Assembly: GCF_014646375.1 (NCBI RefSeq)
Contig: NZ_BMNI01000003.1
Location: forward strand, 193,668 to 257,667
DNA length: 64,000 nucleotides
Source: Nocardioides phosphati
GTDB lineage: Bacteria > Actinomycetota > Actinomycetes > Propionibacteriales > Nocardioidaceae
Direction of reading: 5' to 3'
Shown here: positions 53,772 through 62,256 of the stretch, piece by piece
Numbering within the stretch: position 1 is the first letter of the stretch
How the letters are laid out: each line of letters begins with the position of its first letter
Program-made: the position numbers and the translations under genes
Notes under the pieces: model-generated
Database searches by the model: none
The model's input: the letters and a program-made list of their open reading frames with translations, nothing else
Told to the model about the DNA's origin: nothing

Positions 53772-54947
53772 TCAGGGGATCCGGACGAGGATGTCGCGGG
53801 TCAGCTCGGCAATCGACGCGTAGCCGTTGAGACCCATCGTCAGGTCGGCCTCGGCCAGGAGGCACTGGAGCACGTGCTGCGCGCCCGCGGCGCCACCCAT
53901 CGCGATGCCCCAGCCGTAGGGGCGGCCGATGCCGACCGCGGTCGCGCCGAGGGCAAGCGCCTTGACCACGTCGACGCCGGTGCGGACGCCGGAGTCGAAG
54001 AGCACCGGCATCCCGTCGGCCGCGGCGACCACGTCGGGCAGGAAGTCGAGGGCGGGCGCGGAGGCCGCCTGGCGACCGCCGTGGTTCGAGCAGTAGATGC
54101 CGTCGACGCCGCCGTCCTTCGCGCGGCGTACGTCGTCGGGGTGGCAGATCCCCTTGAGGAGCAGGGGCAGCTCGGTGAGACTGCGCAGCCACTCGAGGTC
54201 GTCCCACGAGAGCCCGGGGTTGCCGAAGGTCATCGCCCAGGCCAGCGTCGCGGCGCCCGGGTCCTCCTCGGGCGTCTTCTCCAGCCGCGAGCGGAAGACC
54301 GGGTCGGAGGTGTAGTTGGCCAGGCACTTGCCCTGCAGCTGCGGCATCGAGGCGTGACGAAGGTCGCGCGGGCGCCAGCCGAGCGACCAGGTGTCGAGCG
54401 TCACGACGATGCCGGCGTAGCCGGCGGCCTCGGCCCGCCGCACGAAGCTCTCGGCCAGCTCGCGGTCGTTGGGCGTGTAGAGCTGGAAGAAGCCGGGCGT
54501 CTCGCCGAGCTCGGGCGCGACGTCCTCCATCGGGTCCTGCATGAGCGTCGACATCACCGCGGGTACGCCGGTCGCGGCAGCCGCGCGGGCGGCCTCCTGG
54601 TCGCCGTGGCCGGCCTCGCCGTCAGCGACGTCCATGATCCCGACGACGCCGATCGGTGCCAGGAAGAGCGGCGTGGGGTAGCGGCGCCCGAAGAGCTCGA
54701 TCGAGAGGTCACGCTCGGCCGCGCCGGCCAGCATCCGTGGCGCGATGCCCCAGCGACGGAACGCGTGGACGTTGCCGTCCTGGGTCGCCTCGTCGCCCGC
54801 GCCGCCCGCGACGTAGTCGTAGAGCACGTCGTCGAGGTGCGTGCGCGCGGCGGCCTCCCATCCGGCGTACTCCAGGGGGAAGGAGGGCATCGTGCCGAAG
54901 AGCCCGTTGAGGTAGACGCCGATGTTGAAGTCGGAGAAGTTCGCCAT
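53772..54947 (-). CDS. FMN-dependent alpha-hydroxy acid oxidase / lactate 2-monooxygenase-like
   Basis: 391 residues, TIM-barrel flavoprotein. Catalytic block IYCSNHGGRQAASAPALDFLPDVV (His-Arg pair), PLFLAPIGVVGIMD, QLYTPND, and phosphate-binding LFDSGVRTGVDVVKALALGATAVGIGRPYGWG. It oxidises an L-2-hydroxy acid; length and the MANFSDFNIGVYLNG start resemble lactate 2-monooxygenase. ATG 54947 is the only start that fits the family. Confidence 0.85.
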   Translation of the reverse strand: MANFSDFNIGVYLNGLFGTMPSFPLEYAGWEAAARTHLDDVLYDYVAGGAGDEATQDGNVHAFRRWGIAPRMLAGAAERDLSIELFGRRYPTPLFLAPIGVVGIMDVADGEAGHGDQEAARAAAATGVPAVMSTLMQDPMEDVAPELGETPGFFQLYTPNDRELAESFVRRAEAAGYAGIVVTLDTWSLGWRPRDLRHASMPQLQGKCLANYTSDPVFRSRLEKTPEEDPGAATLAWAMTFGNPGLSWDDLEWLRSLTELPLLLKGICHPDDVRRAKDGGVDGIYCSNHGGRQAASAPALDFLPDVVAAADGMPVLFDSGVRTGVDVVKALALGATAVGIGRPYGWGIAMGGAAGAQHVLQCLLAEADLTMGLNGYASIAELTRDILVRIP

Positions 54948-55103
54948 GGCCGCATCATGCCGTCCCCCGCGCAAACACTGGGGTCGCGACGGTGATTTAT
55001 GGCGATTGTCCGGATTACCCGGGGGTACGTGCACCGCGGGGAGGGTCCACCTTGGGGCTCTGGATCTCTCGGGACAGGCTCCGCTCATCTCGCGGAGGCT
55101 TTC

Positions 55104-55958
55104 GTGAACACGATGACGACACGGGGTCGACGACCGGCCCGGTCCACGCTGGCGATGGCGCTCGGCATCGCCGTACCGCTCCTGTCGGCCAGCCTGCTGG
55201 TCGGCGGCCCGGCTGCTGCGGAGCGCGGCGGTCCGGCTGCCCCTGCGCCGGCTGTCGCGTCGACAGCCGCACAGGCGCAGCCGGGGGACCAGCAGCCCCC
55301 GGCGCCGCCCGCCGACCCGCCGGCCAGCCAGGCGCAGGTCCCCGCGCAGCTGCCCGCGGCGCCCCCGGCGCCGCCCGCCGCGCCGCCTGCGGCCCCGCCG
55401 CCCGCGCCTCCTGCCGCAGGGGGAGATCCCGCCGCGGGAGGGGGCTCGGGCAGCGGCTCCGTCAAGGCCCCTGTCGTCGACACCACCGCGGGTGAGCGGG
55501 TGGTGATCTGCAAGTACGTGCGGAAGCCGCACGTGGCGGAGGTGGCGAGCCACGTCATCATCGTCAACGAGCAGGCTCTTGTCGGCCGCGGCTTCACCGG
55601 CACTTTCCCGTGGGCGTTCAGTGACGCGCAGTTCCGCTCCGTCGCGATCAGGTGGGCGCATGCCGGAGAGCAGGCCCGGCAGGTCTCGCTCAGCGACTGC
55701 CCGCGTACGCCGACGGGTGGCGGAGGCGGCGGAGGTGGCTCGGGTGGCTCGACCGGGGGCAGCAGCTTCGGCGGTGACACGGCGACGTTCGTGCCCTCCC
55801 GGCACCTCGCCACCACGGCCGCGCCCGTCCGCACCGCCGCCGGCGAGCTGCCGCAGACGGGTGCGCCGAGCGGCCTGGAGGAACTCCTGCTGCTCTCGGC
55901 GGCAACCCTGCTCGGCGGTGTCGCCCTCCGGGTGCGTGCGCTGCGACGGGCTGCCTGA
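55104..55958 (+). CDS. LPQTG cell-wall-anchored surface protein
   Basis: 284 residues. Signal peptide (STLAMALGIAVPLLSASLLVGGPAAA), a Pro/Ala-rich stalk (about 35-120), a folded domain at about 130-200 with two Cys (VVICKYVRKPHVAEVASHVI to SLSDCP), a Gly/Ser linker, and a C-terminal sorting signal LPQTG, hydrophobic LLLLSAATLLGGVAL, then RALRRAA. A sortase would link it to peptidoglycan; none is in the window. GTG with GGAGG 5 nt upstream. The central domain resembles KYVGTPG-type domains of other actinobacterial surface proteins; role unknown. Confidence 0.75.
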   Translation: MNTMTTRGRRPARSTLAMALGIAVPLLSASLLVGGPAAAERGGPAAPAPAVASTAAQAQPGDQQPPAPPADPPASQAQVPAQLPAAPPAPPAAPPAAPPPAPPAAGGDPAAGGGSGSGSVKAPVVDTTAGERVVICKYVRKPHVAEVASHVIIVNEQALVGRGFTGTFPWAFSDAQFRSVAIRWAHAGEQARQVSLSDCPRTPTGGGGGGGGSGGSTGGSSFGGDTATFVPSRHLATTAAPVRTAAGELPQTGAPSGLEELLLLSAATLLGGVALRVRALRRAA

Positions 55959-55961
55959 GGC

Positions 55962-56708
55962 TCAGCCGGCGAGCCCGCGACCGCTCGAACGGGCGATGTC
56001 GCGGAGCTCGCCGCGGTAGTCGGCGTACGCCGCGCGGAGGCGCTCGCCCGGCCAGTCGGGCGGGAGCAGCTCGTGGGGGAGCAGCGGGTCCGCTGCGAGG
56101 TGGCGGACCAGCTGCGCGGCGGCCGCGAGGCGGAGGGCCGGCTCCCGCGTGGTCTCCAGGAGGGCGACCAGCTCGTCGCCGTCCTGCGCCCAGGCGGTGA
56201 GGTCCCACAGGCCGGCGGCCAGCTCGGCGGGATCCTCCGCGGGGACGGCGGTGAAGGTGGAGAGCACCGGGTCGCCGGCGTACGCCGCGGGGCGGCGGAG
56301 GTTGGCGGGCCGGGTCCACACGCCCTCGCGCAGCTCGGCGAGCCGATGCGCCGCGAGCAGGTCGCGGAGGGCCGAGCGCTCCTGGCCGGACCGGCCGGTG
56401 ACGACGACGACGGCCATCTCCCACTCGCCGTGCCACGGCGAGGCGGCGTCCTCGACGGCCTCGTCCTGGCGGCGCTGGCGGGCAACGAGGCGCGCACCCA
56501 GCGTGTAGTCGCCGCCCTCCCGCTCGAGGTCGCCGGCGGCGACAGCCCGGGTCAGCGCGACGCGCATGGTGGAGGCCGGGATGCCGAAGTGCTCGCCGGC
56601 GGAGGTCAGCGTCGCCGGGCTCATCCGCCCGGGGTGGCTGCCCAGGAGCAGCGAGAGGGCGACCGAGCGGGCGGGCAGGGGCTTGGCGGCGCTGGTCACG
56701 GGCGCCAT
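55962..56708 (-). CDS. PaaX-family transcriptional regulator
   Basis: 248 residues. N-terminal winged helix (SVALSLLLGSHPGRMSPATLTSAGEHFGIPASTMRVALTRAVAAG) and the PaaX C-terminal domain (WEMAVVVVTGRSGQERSALRDLLAAHRLAEL). The family represses acyl-CoA catabolism genes and responds to aryl-CoA. Divergent from an AidB-like dehydrogenase and a crotonase, the likely targets. ATG 6 nt after TAGCGT (56715-56720 on the minus strand). Confidence 0.88.
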   Translation of the reverse strand: MAPVTSAAKPLPARSVALSLLLGSHPGRMSPATLTSAGEHFGIPASTMRVALTRAVAAGDLEREGGDYTLGARLVARQRRQDEAVEDAASPWHGEWEMAVVVVTGRSGQERSALRDLLAAHRLAELREGVWTRPANLRRPAAYAGDPVLSTFTAVPAEDPAELAAGLWDLTAWAQDGDELVALLETTREPALRLAAAAQLVRHLAADPLLPHELLPPDWPGERLRAAYADYRGELRDIARSSGRGLAG

Positions 56709-56763
56709 GATCGCACGCTACAGATCTGGACACGACTGATCGACGAACTGTAATGTCGGGAAA
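56709..56763. promoter_or_regulatory. Divergent leaderless promoters paaX-type gene / AidB-like gene
   Basis: Minus strand: TAGCGT, 6 nt before the ATG at 56708. Plus strand: -35 TGGACA (56727-56732), 18 nt, -10 TAATGT (56751-56756), 7 nt before the GTG at 56764. A weak dyad TACAG (56719-56723) / CTGTA (56748-56752) links both -10 elements and could be the PaaX site. Confidence 0.55.
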
Positions 56764-58419
56764 GTGATGACCAACGCGCGCGACGCCTTCTCCACCCATG
56801 AGGTCCGCAACCAGGTCCCGCCGCTGGTGGGGCACAACACCGCCGATGACCCGACGCTCCGCGAAGGGCTCGAGCGCGAGGGTGCCGGTTGGGCGGTGCC
56901 CGAGGTCGACGAGCTCGGCCGGCTCGCGGGCACGGCCGAGGCGCAGGCCTGGGGCCGGCTCGCGGAGCGCGTGGCTCCGGTGCTCCACACCCACGACCGC
57001 TACGGCAACCGCGTCGACGAGGTGGAGTACGTCCCGGCGTACCACCAGCTGATGGAGACCGCGGTCGGGCACGGCCTCCACGGTGCTCCGTGGGCCGACG
57101 ACCGACCCGGCGCCCACGTCGCCCGCGCCGCGAAGTTCTACGCCTGGAACGTCGACGCCGGCCACGGCTGCCCCATCTCCATGACGTACGCCGTCGTTCC
57201 GGCGCTCCGCGCGAACCCGGAGCTCTCCGCGGCGTTCGAGCCGCTGCTCACCAACCGTGCCTACGACTTCGGCCTGCGTGACCCCGCGACCAAGCGTGGC
57301 CTGATCGCCGGCATGTCGATGACCGAGAAGCAGGGCGGCTCCGACGTACGCGCCAACACGACGACCGCGAGCCGGCAGGCCGACGGCACCTGGGTCCTGC
57401 GTGGCCACAAGTGGTTCACGTCGGCGCCGATGTCCGACATGTTCCTGACGCTGGCGCAGACGCCTGCGGGCGTGACCTGCTTCCTCGTGCCGCGCGTCCT
57501 GCCCGGCGGCGAGCCCAACGCGATGCGCTTCGTCCGGCTCAAGGAGAAGCTCGGCAACAGGTCCAACGCCTCCTCCGAGATCGAGTACGACGCGGCCGTC
57601 GGCTGGCTCGTCGGTGAGGAGGGCCGGGGCGTCCGCACCATCGTCGAGATGGTGAACATGACGCGCCTCGACTGCGTGATCGGCTCGTCTGCCGGCCTGC
57701 GCACGGCGGTCACGATGGCGGCGCACCACGCGCGGCACCGCTCGGCGTTCGGCAAGCTGCTCGTGGACCAGCCCGCGATGCGCAACGTGCTCGCCGACCT
57801 CCAGGTCGAGTCCGAGGCGTCGACGACCGCGATGATGCGGCTGGCCGGTGCCAACGACCGTGCGATCCGTGGGGACGAGGGCGAGGCGGCGCTGCGCCGG
57901 ATCGCCCTGGCGGTCACCAAGTACTACGTCTGCAAGCGCTCCCCGATCGCGGTCGGCGAGGCGCTCGAGTGCCTCGGCGGCAACGGCTACATCGAGGAGC
58001 ACGACATCGCGCGGATCTACCGCGAGATGCCGCTGCTCTCGATCTGGGAGGGCTCGGGCAACGTCGCCGCCCTCGACGCGCTGCGGGCCCTCGCGAAGGA
58101 GCCGCACACGCTCGACGCCTTCTTCGCCGAGGCATCCCTGGCGGAGGGCGTCGACGCCCGCTACGACGAGGCTGTCGACCGGCTGAAGAAGGAGCTCACG
58201 TCGTTCGACGACATCGAGCTGCGCGCGCGGCGGATCGTCGAGCAGATGGCACTGGTCTTCCAGGGTTCGCAGCTGCTGCGCCACTCGCCGGCCGCCGTCG
58301 CCGACGCCTTCTGTGCGTCGCGGCTGGGGCGCGACTGGGGCGGCGCGCTCGGCACCCTGCCGCCCGGGCTCGACCTGGACCCGATCATCGAGCGCACCGC
58401 GACCGGCTTCCCCGGATGA
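56764..58419 (+). CDS. AidB-like acyl-CoA dehydrogenase
   Basis: 551 residues. The N-terminal extension (NQVPPLVGHNTADDPTLREGL) and GMSMTEKQGGSDVRANTT are hallmarks of the AidB branch, a flavoprotein tied to alkylation-damage response in E. coli. C-terminal acyl-CoA dehydrogenase helices carry SAGLRTAVTMAAHHARHRSAFGK and ECLGGNGYIEEHDIARIYREMPLLSIWEGSGNV. It could be a DNA protector or an enzyme of branched acyl-CoA use; the PaaX and crotonase neighbours favour the second. GTG start. Confidence 0.87.
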   Translation: MMTNARDAFSTHEVRNQVPPLVGHNTADDPTLREGLEREGAGWAVPEVDELGRLAGTAEAQAWGRLAERVAPVLHTHDRYGNRVDEVEYVPAYHQLMETAVGHGLHGAPWADDRPGAHVARAAKFYAWNVDAGHGCPISMTYAVVPALRANPELSAAFEPLLTNRAYDFGLRDPATKRGLIAGMSMTEKQGGSDVRANTTTASRQADGTWVLRGHKWFTSAPMSDMFLTLAQTPAGVTCFLVPRVLPGGEPNAMRFVRLKEKLGNRSNASSEIEYDAAVGWLVGEEGRGVRTIVEMVNMTRLDCVIGSSAGLRTAVTMAAHHARHRSAFGKLLVDQPAMRNVLADLQVESEASTTAMMRLAGANDRAIRGDEGEAALRRIALAVTKYYVCKRSPIAVGEALECLGGNGYIEEHDIARIYREMPLLSIWEGSGNVAALDALRALAKEPHTLDAFFAEASLAEGVDARYDEAVDRLKKELTSFDDIELRARRIVEQMALVFQGSQLLRHSPAAVADAFCASRLGRDWGGALGTLPPGLDLDPIIERTATGFPG

Positions 58420-59186
58420 GCGTCCGCGTCGAGAAGCGCGGACCGGTCACGGTCGTCACGCTCGACCGTCCCGAGGTCCGCAACGCCGTCGACACCGAGC
58501 ACGCCAAGGCGCTGCACGCGGCGTTCCTCGCCTTCGACGCCGACCCGGACGCCGCGGTCGCGGTGCTCCACGGGACCGGCGGCACGTTCTGCGCGGGCGC
58601 GGACCTCAAGGCCGTCAGCGGGGGGACGATGGAGGTCGCGCCGCCCACCGGTGCCGACGACGACCTCGGCCCGATGGGGCCGACCCGGCTCCGCCTCACC
58701 AAGCCGGTCATCGCCGCCGTCGAGGGGTACGCCGTGGCCGGCGGCCTCGAGCTCGCCCTCTGGTGCGACCTGCGCGTCGCCGACCCGGGGGCGACGTTCG
58801 GGGTCTTCTGCCGGCGGTGGGGCATCCCGTTGATCGACGGCGGCACGATCCGGCTGGGCGAGCTCATCGGCCGCTCGCGTGCCCTCGACCTCGTGCTCAC
58901 CGGTCGCCCCGTCGACGCCGCCGAGGCGCTCGGCTCCGGCCTGGTCAACCGGGTCTCGGAGCCGGGCGAGGCGCTCGACGCTGCGATCGAGCTGGCCACC
59001 CGCGTCGCGGCGTTCCCGCAGGCCTGCCTGCGCTCGGACCGGGCCTCGCTGCTGGGCTCCGCCGGACGTCCTGAGGCGGACGCGCTGGCGGAGGAGTGGC
59101 GCCTCGGTGAGGCGGTGCTGATCGAGGCGATGACGGGTGCCGGCAGGTTCGCCGAGGGGGCCGGTCGTCACGGCGCCGGGGCGTAG
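58416..59186 (+). CDS. Enoyl-CoA hydratase/isomerase (crotonase family)
   Basis: 256 residues. Oxyanion-hole blocks GTGGTFCAGADLKAV and VEGYAVAGGLELALWCDLRVAD; the usual Glu at the end of the second helix region is not obvious (GVFCRRWGIPLIDGGTIRL). ATG overlaps the dehydrogenase stop by 4 bp, so both are made together. Confidence 0.87.
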   Translation: MSVRVEKRGPVTVVTLDRPEVRNAVDTEHAKALHAAFLAFDADPDAAVAVLHGTGGTFCAGADLKAVSGGTMEVAPPTGADDDLGPMGPTRLRLTKPVIAAVEGYAVAGGLELALWCDLRVADPGATFGVFCRRWGIPLIDGGTIRLGELIGRSRALDLVLTGRPVDAAEALGSGLVNRVSEPGEALDAAIELATRVAAFPQACLRSDRASLLGSAGRPEADALAEEWRLGEAVLIEAMTGAGRFAEGAGRHGAGA

Positions 59187-59256
59187 GAACGGGCGCTCCT
59201 CGAGCGTAGGTCCGGGCGGTCTCCGAGCGTAGGATTGTGCGGTCGAAGGAGGAGTC

Positions 59257-59421
59257 ATGAGTGCCGGAGAGATGATCGTGCTGCTGGTGATCGTCGCGTT
59301 CTTCATCGGTGCCGCGCTGATGGGCGTGGCCCGGCCGTGGGACCCCACGGACGCCGCGCACCACCCGGACATCCTGGACGCGGACGCTCCCGTGCCGCCG
59401 TCGGAGGAGTCGCCGATCTGA
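59257..59421 (+). CDS. Small single-span membrane protein (54 aa)
   Basis: MSAGEMIVLLVIVAFFIGAA start, one span (residues 6-25), then an acidic Pro-rich tail ending SEESPI. Strong ribosome site GAAGGAGGAG just before ATG 59257. No family recognised; the RBS and hydropathy support a real gene. Confidence 0.6.
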   Translation: MSAGEMIVLLVIVAFFIGAALMGVARPWDPTDAAHHPDILDADAPVPPSEESPI

Positions 59422-59503
59422 GCGCGGCTGCCTGAGGGCTGCCGCATCAGACATATCGGGCGTACGCTCGACAGAGAGGGGCACTCTTTTCCGGAGGTTC
59501 GCC

Positions 59504-59671
59504 GTGCAACCGTTCATCGAGATCTTCACGCGTGACCAGGTGCTCATCCTGATCGCCATCCTCTTCTTCTTCCTGCTCTCGATCGTGATCTCGCTGTCGG
59601 CGCGCAAGGACGCCGAGGACGGCGACCTCGAGCACTTCGACCACGAGCACGGCGAGGCCGACGCCCGCTGA
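59504..59671 (+). CDS. Small single-span membrane protein (55 aa)
   Basis: QPFIEIFTRDQVLILIAILF start, one span (about residues 12-32), then basic SARKDA and an acidic His-rich tail (EHFDHEHGEADAR). CCGGAGG 6 nt before GTG 59504. No family recognised. Resembles the 54-aa neighbour in layout but not in sequence. Confidence 0.6.
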   Translation: MQPFIEIFTRDQVLILIAILFFFLLSIVISLSARKDAEDGDLEHFDHEHGEADAR

Positions 59672-59752
59672 CGCCCGGCGGCACCGTTACGTCAACGGAG
59701 TCGCCTGTGGGCCGATGCGTAACCAAGTGGCGTGCTTCACAGTTGTGCAGGC

Positions 59753-61576
59753 ATGTCCCCTCGTCGTCATGCCCGTCGTCCCCTGAAGAAGGCCGTGCCG
59801 CTGGCCGGTCTCGCCGCCGTCGCCACGGTCCTCGTGGCGCCCCTCGCGCCTGCCGTCTCCGCGCCGGCGTACACCGTGCAGACGCTGCACTTCGCCGTCA
59901 CGACCGGTCCTGCTGACGAGACGCCGTGCGACATCGTCGGCGACCTCTACCTGCCGGCCGCTGCGTCGAGCGCCAGCCGCGTCCCGGCGATCCTGACCAC
60001 CAACGGCTTCGGTGGCTCCAAGGACGACCAGGCCGCCTGGGGCGCGGACTTCGCGACCAAGGGCTACGCCGTCCTCTCCTACTCCGGCCTCGGTTTCGGC
60101 GGCTCGAGCTGCAAGATCACGCTCGACGACCCCGACTGGGACGGCAAGGCGGCCAGCCAGCTGGTCTCTTACCTCGGCGGCGCGGGCGGCATCGCCTACA
60201 CGGATGCCGCGCACACCACCGCTGCTCCGGCGCTCGACGTCGTCCAGCTCGACCAGCGCAACCACGACGGCGGCACGTCGGCCCACGACCCGCGCGTCGG
60301 CCTGATCGGCGGCTCGTACGGCGGCGGGTTCCAGTTCGCCGTGGCCGGGCGCGACCCGCGCGTCGACGCCCTCGTGCCGATCATCACCTGGAACGACCTC
60401 TCCTACAGCCTCGCGCCGAACAACACCGACAAGGTGGCGTCGGATCGCGTGTCCTCGACCAACTCCGGCGCGACGAAGCTCGCGTGGGGCCTTGGCTTCT
60501 CGGCCCTCGGCCTCACCGGGGACGTGCAGAACCAGCAGATCCCCGGCGACCCGATCCCGTGCCCCAACTTCGCCGACTGGGTCTGCCCCGCCCTCCTCAC
60601 CGCCGGCACCACGGGCTACTTCGACGCGGCGTCGGTCGCCGCCGCGCGCCACGCCAGCGTCGCGTCGTACATGGGTGGGGTGAAGGCGCCGACGCTGCTG
60701 ATGCAGGGCCAGGCCGACACGCTCTTCAACCTCAACGAGGCGACGGCGACCTACCGCGCGCTCAAGGCGCAGGGCACCACCGTGAAGATGGTCTGGCAGC
60801 ACTACGGCCACAGCTCCAACGGGATGCTGCCGGGCGAGAACGCCTACCTCGTGTCGCGCGCCACGGCGTGGTTCGCCCACTACCTCATGGGCACGGACGT
60901 GAGCACCGGCCCGGAGTTCGCCTACTACCGCGACTGGCTCGACACCGGTGACGCGGGCGCGACGTTCGCCTCGTCGAAGAGCTTCCCGGTCGGCGCCGGC
61001 CAGGCACTGCGCCTCTCGGGCGGCGGCCTCCTGGGTGCCGGCACCCTCACGTCGGGAACCCCGCTGGCCGGCTCGCAGTCGTTCACCACCCCGGGCGCCG
61101 GCGCGCCGGTCTCCTTCCCGGAGACCGACGTCGTCAGCGGCTTCGTGAAGGACCCGGTCGCCGACGCCGTCGACGTCCCCGGCACGTACGCCGCGTGGTC
61201 GACCGGCCCGCTGGGCAGCAAGCTCGACGTGGTCGGCTCGCCGGTCGCGACGCTGAAGGTCGACGCGCCCTCGGCCGCGCTCACGCAGGGCACCGGTGAG
61301 GCGGGCCAGCTGGTCCTCTTCCTCAAGGTCCAGGACGTCGACGCCTCCGGCCACGCGGTGACGATCAACGCGCTCGAGGCTCCCGTGCGGATCGCCGACG
61401 TGACGAAGCCCTTCACGACGACGCTGCCGGCGATCGTGCACCGCTTCGCCCCGGGCCACACGCTGCGCTTCGTGGTCGCGGGCGGCTCGGTCAACTACCG
61501 CGGTGGTCTGACGTCGACGCCGGTGACGATCGCCAGCGGCAGCGGCCAGACGCTGACCCTGCCAGTCGTGCCCTGA
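59753..61576 (+). CDS. Secreted CocE/NonD-type S15 hydrolase
   Basis: 607 residues. Signal peptide (KAVPLAGLAAVATVLVAPLAPAVSA). Alpha/beta hydrolase with nucleophile elbow GLIGGSYGGGFQ, Asp in LLMQGQADTLFNLNEA, and His in WQHYGHSSNG. The C-terminal jelly roll (about 400-607) is the X-Pro dipeptidyl-peptidase C domain. It hydrolyses an ester or peptide outside the cell; substrate unknown. ATG 59753 was chosen because the signal's basic N-region (SPRRHARRPLKK) starts there. Confidence 0.85.
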   Translation: MSPRRHARRPLKKAVPLAGLAAVATVLVAPLAPAVSAPAYTVQTLHFAVTTGPADETPCDIVGDLYLPAAASSASRVPAILTTNGFGGSKDDQAAWGADFATKGYAVLSYSGLGFGGSSCKITLDDPDWDGKAASQLVSYLGGAGGIAYTDAAHTTAAPALDVVQLDQRNHDGGTSAHDPRVGLIGGSYGGGFQFAVAGRDPRVDALVPIITWNDLSYSLAPNNTDKVASDRVSSTNSGATKLAWGLGFSALGLTGDVQNQQIPGDPIPCPNFADWVCPALLTAGTTGYFDAASVAAARHASVASYMGGVKAPTLLMQGQADTLFNLNEATATYRALKAQGTTVKMVWQHYGHSSNGMLPGENAYLVSRATAWFAHYLMGTDVSTGPEFAYYRDWLDTGDAGATFASSKSFPVGAGQALRLSGGGLLGAGTLTSGTPLAGSQSFTTPGAGAPVSFPETDVVSGFVKDPVADAVDVPGTYAAWSTGPLGSKLDVVGSPVATLKVDAPSAALTQGTGEAGQLVLFLKVQDVDASGHAVTINALEAPVRIADVTKPFTTTLPAIVHRFAPGHTLRFVVAGGSVNYRGGLTSTPVTIASGSGQTLTLPVVP

Positions 61577-61589
61577 CCCTGCGCGCCGG

Positions 61590-61671
61590 AGTGTCACCGC
61601 GACACTTCGGCCATGCGTGACACCTCCGAAGTGTCACAGCGGCCCAGACTGTCACCGTGACGGTCTGGGCC
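61590..61671. repeat. Multi-dyad repeat, copy B, with terminator-like end
   Basis: Three dyads in the order of copy A: AGTGTCACCGCGACACT (61590-61606), GTGACAC-CTCCGAA-GTGTCAC (61617-61637), and GTCAC-C-GTGAC (61651-61661) framed by GGCCCAGAC/GTCTGGGCC (61641-61649, 61663-61671). Unit 1 matches copy A at 16/18 positions and unit 2 at 20/24. It lies between two convergent genes; its last hairpin may terminate either. Confidence 0.65.
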
Positions 61672-61694
61672 GCTGCTGCGTCCGGAGTGCAGGC

Positions 61695-62123
61695 TCAGCT
61701 GCGCGCGGCGGCGTTCTCCGCGGAGACGATGTTGACCAGCCAGCTGATGCCGAACTTGTCGATGACGTGGCCGAAGACGTCGCCCCAGGGCTGCTTGCCG
61801 AGCGGCATGCCGATCGTGCCCTCGGCGGCGAGCGCCTCCCAGTAGGCCCGGAGCTTCTCCTCGCCGACGCCCGAGAGGCTGACCGAGAAGCCGGCCGGGG
61901 CGATGAACTCGCCCATTGACGGGTGACTGTCGGAGGCCATCAGCGTGAAGCCCTCGTCGGTGACGAGCATCGCGTGCATCGTCAGGTCGGCGGCCTCGCT
62001 GGTGTCGCCCATGTCGCCGAACTTGCTGACGCGGAGGTCGCCGCCCAGGAAGGACTGGTAGAAGGCCATGGCCTCGGCGGCGTTGTCCTTGAAGTTGATG
62101 TACGGGTTCAGGATGTTGGTCAT
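61695..62123 (-). CDS. VOC-family protein, PhnB-like
   Basis: 142 residues, 3-demethylubiquinone-methyltransferase-like VOC fold (NPYINFKDNAAEAMAFYQSFLGGDLRVSKFGD; WEALAAEGTIGMPLGKQPWGDVFGHVIDKFGISWLVNI). No metal-ligand set is clear; function unknown. ATG MTNILNPY chosen as in family members. Confidence 0.82.
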   Translation of the reverse strand: MTNILNPYINFKDNAAEAMAFYQSFLGGDLRVSKFGDMGDTSEAADLTMHAMLVTDEGFTLMASDSHPSMGEFIAPAGFSVSLSGVGEEKLRAYWEALAAEGTIGMPLGKQPWGDVFGHVIDKFGISWLVNIVSAENAAARS

Positions 62124-62205
62124 GGGGACAGCCAACACCTGACCACCGACAACGGTCGAGGCTTTCACCGACCCGACGGCACACCTTCAGCCGTACGACG
62201 CACGA

Positions 62206-62236
62206 ACGCCCGCCGGAAGCGTCTTCCCGCGGGCGT
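62206..62236 (-). terminator. Terminator after the 62257 SRPBCC gene
   Basis: ACGCCCGC-C-GGAAG-CGT-CTTCC-C-GCGGGCGT: 13 base pairs with one C-C mismatch and a 3-nt loop, 20 nt past the SRPBCC stop on the minus strand. Confidence 0.75.
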
Positions 62237-62256
62237 CGTACGTGTGTGTCTGGGGG

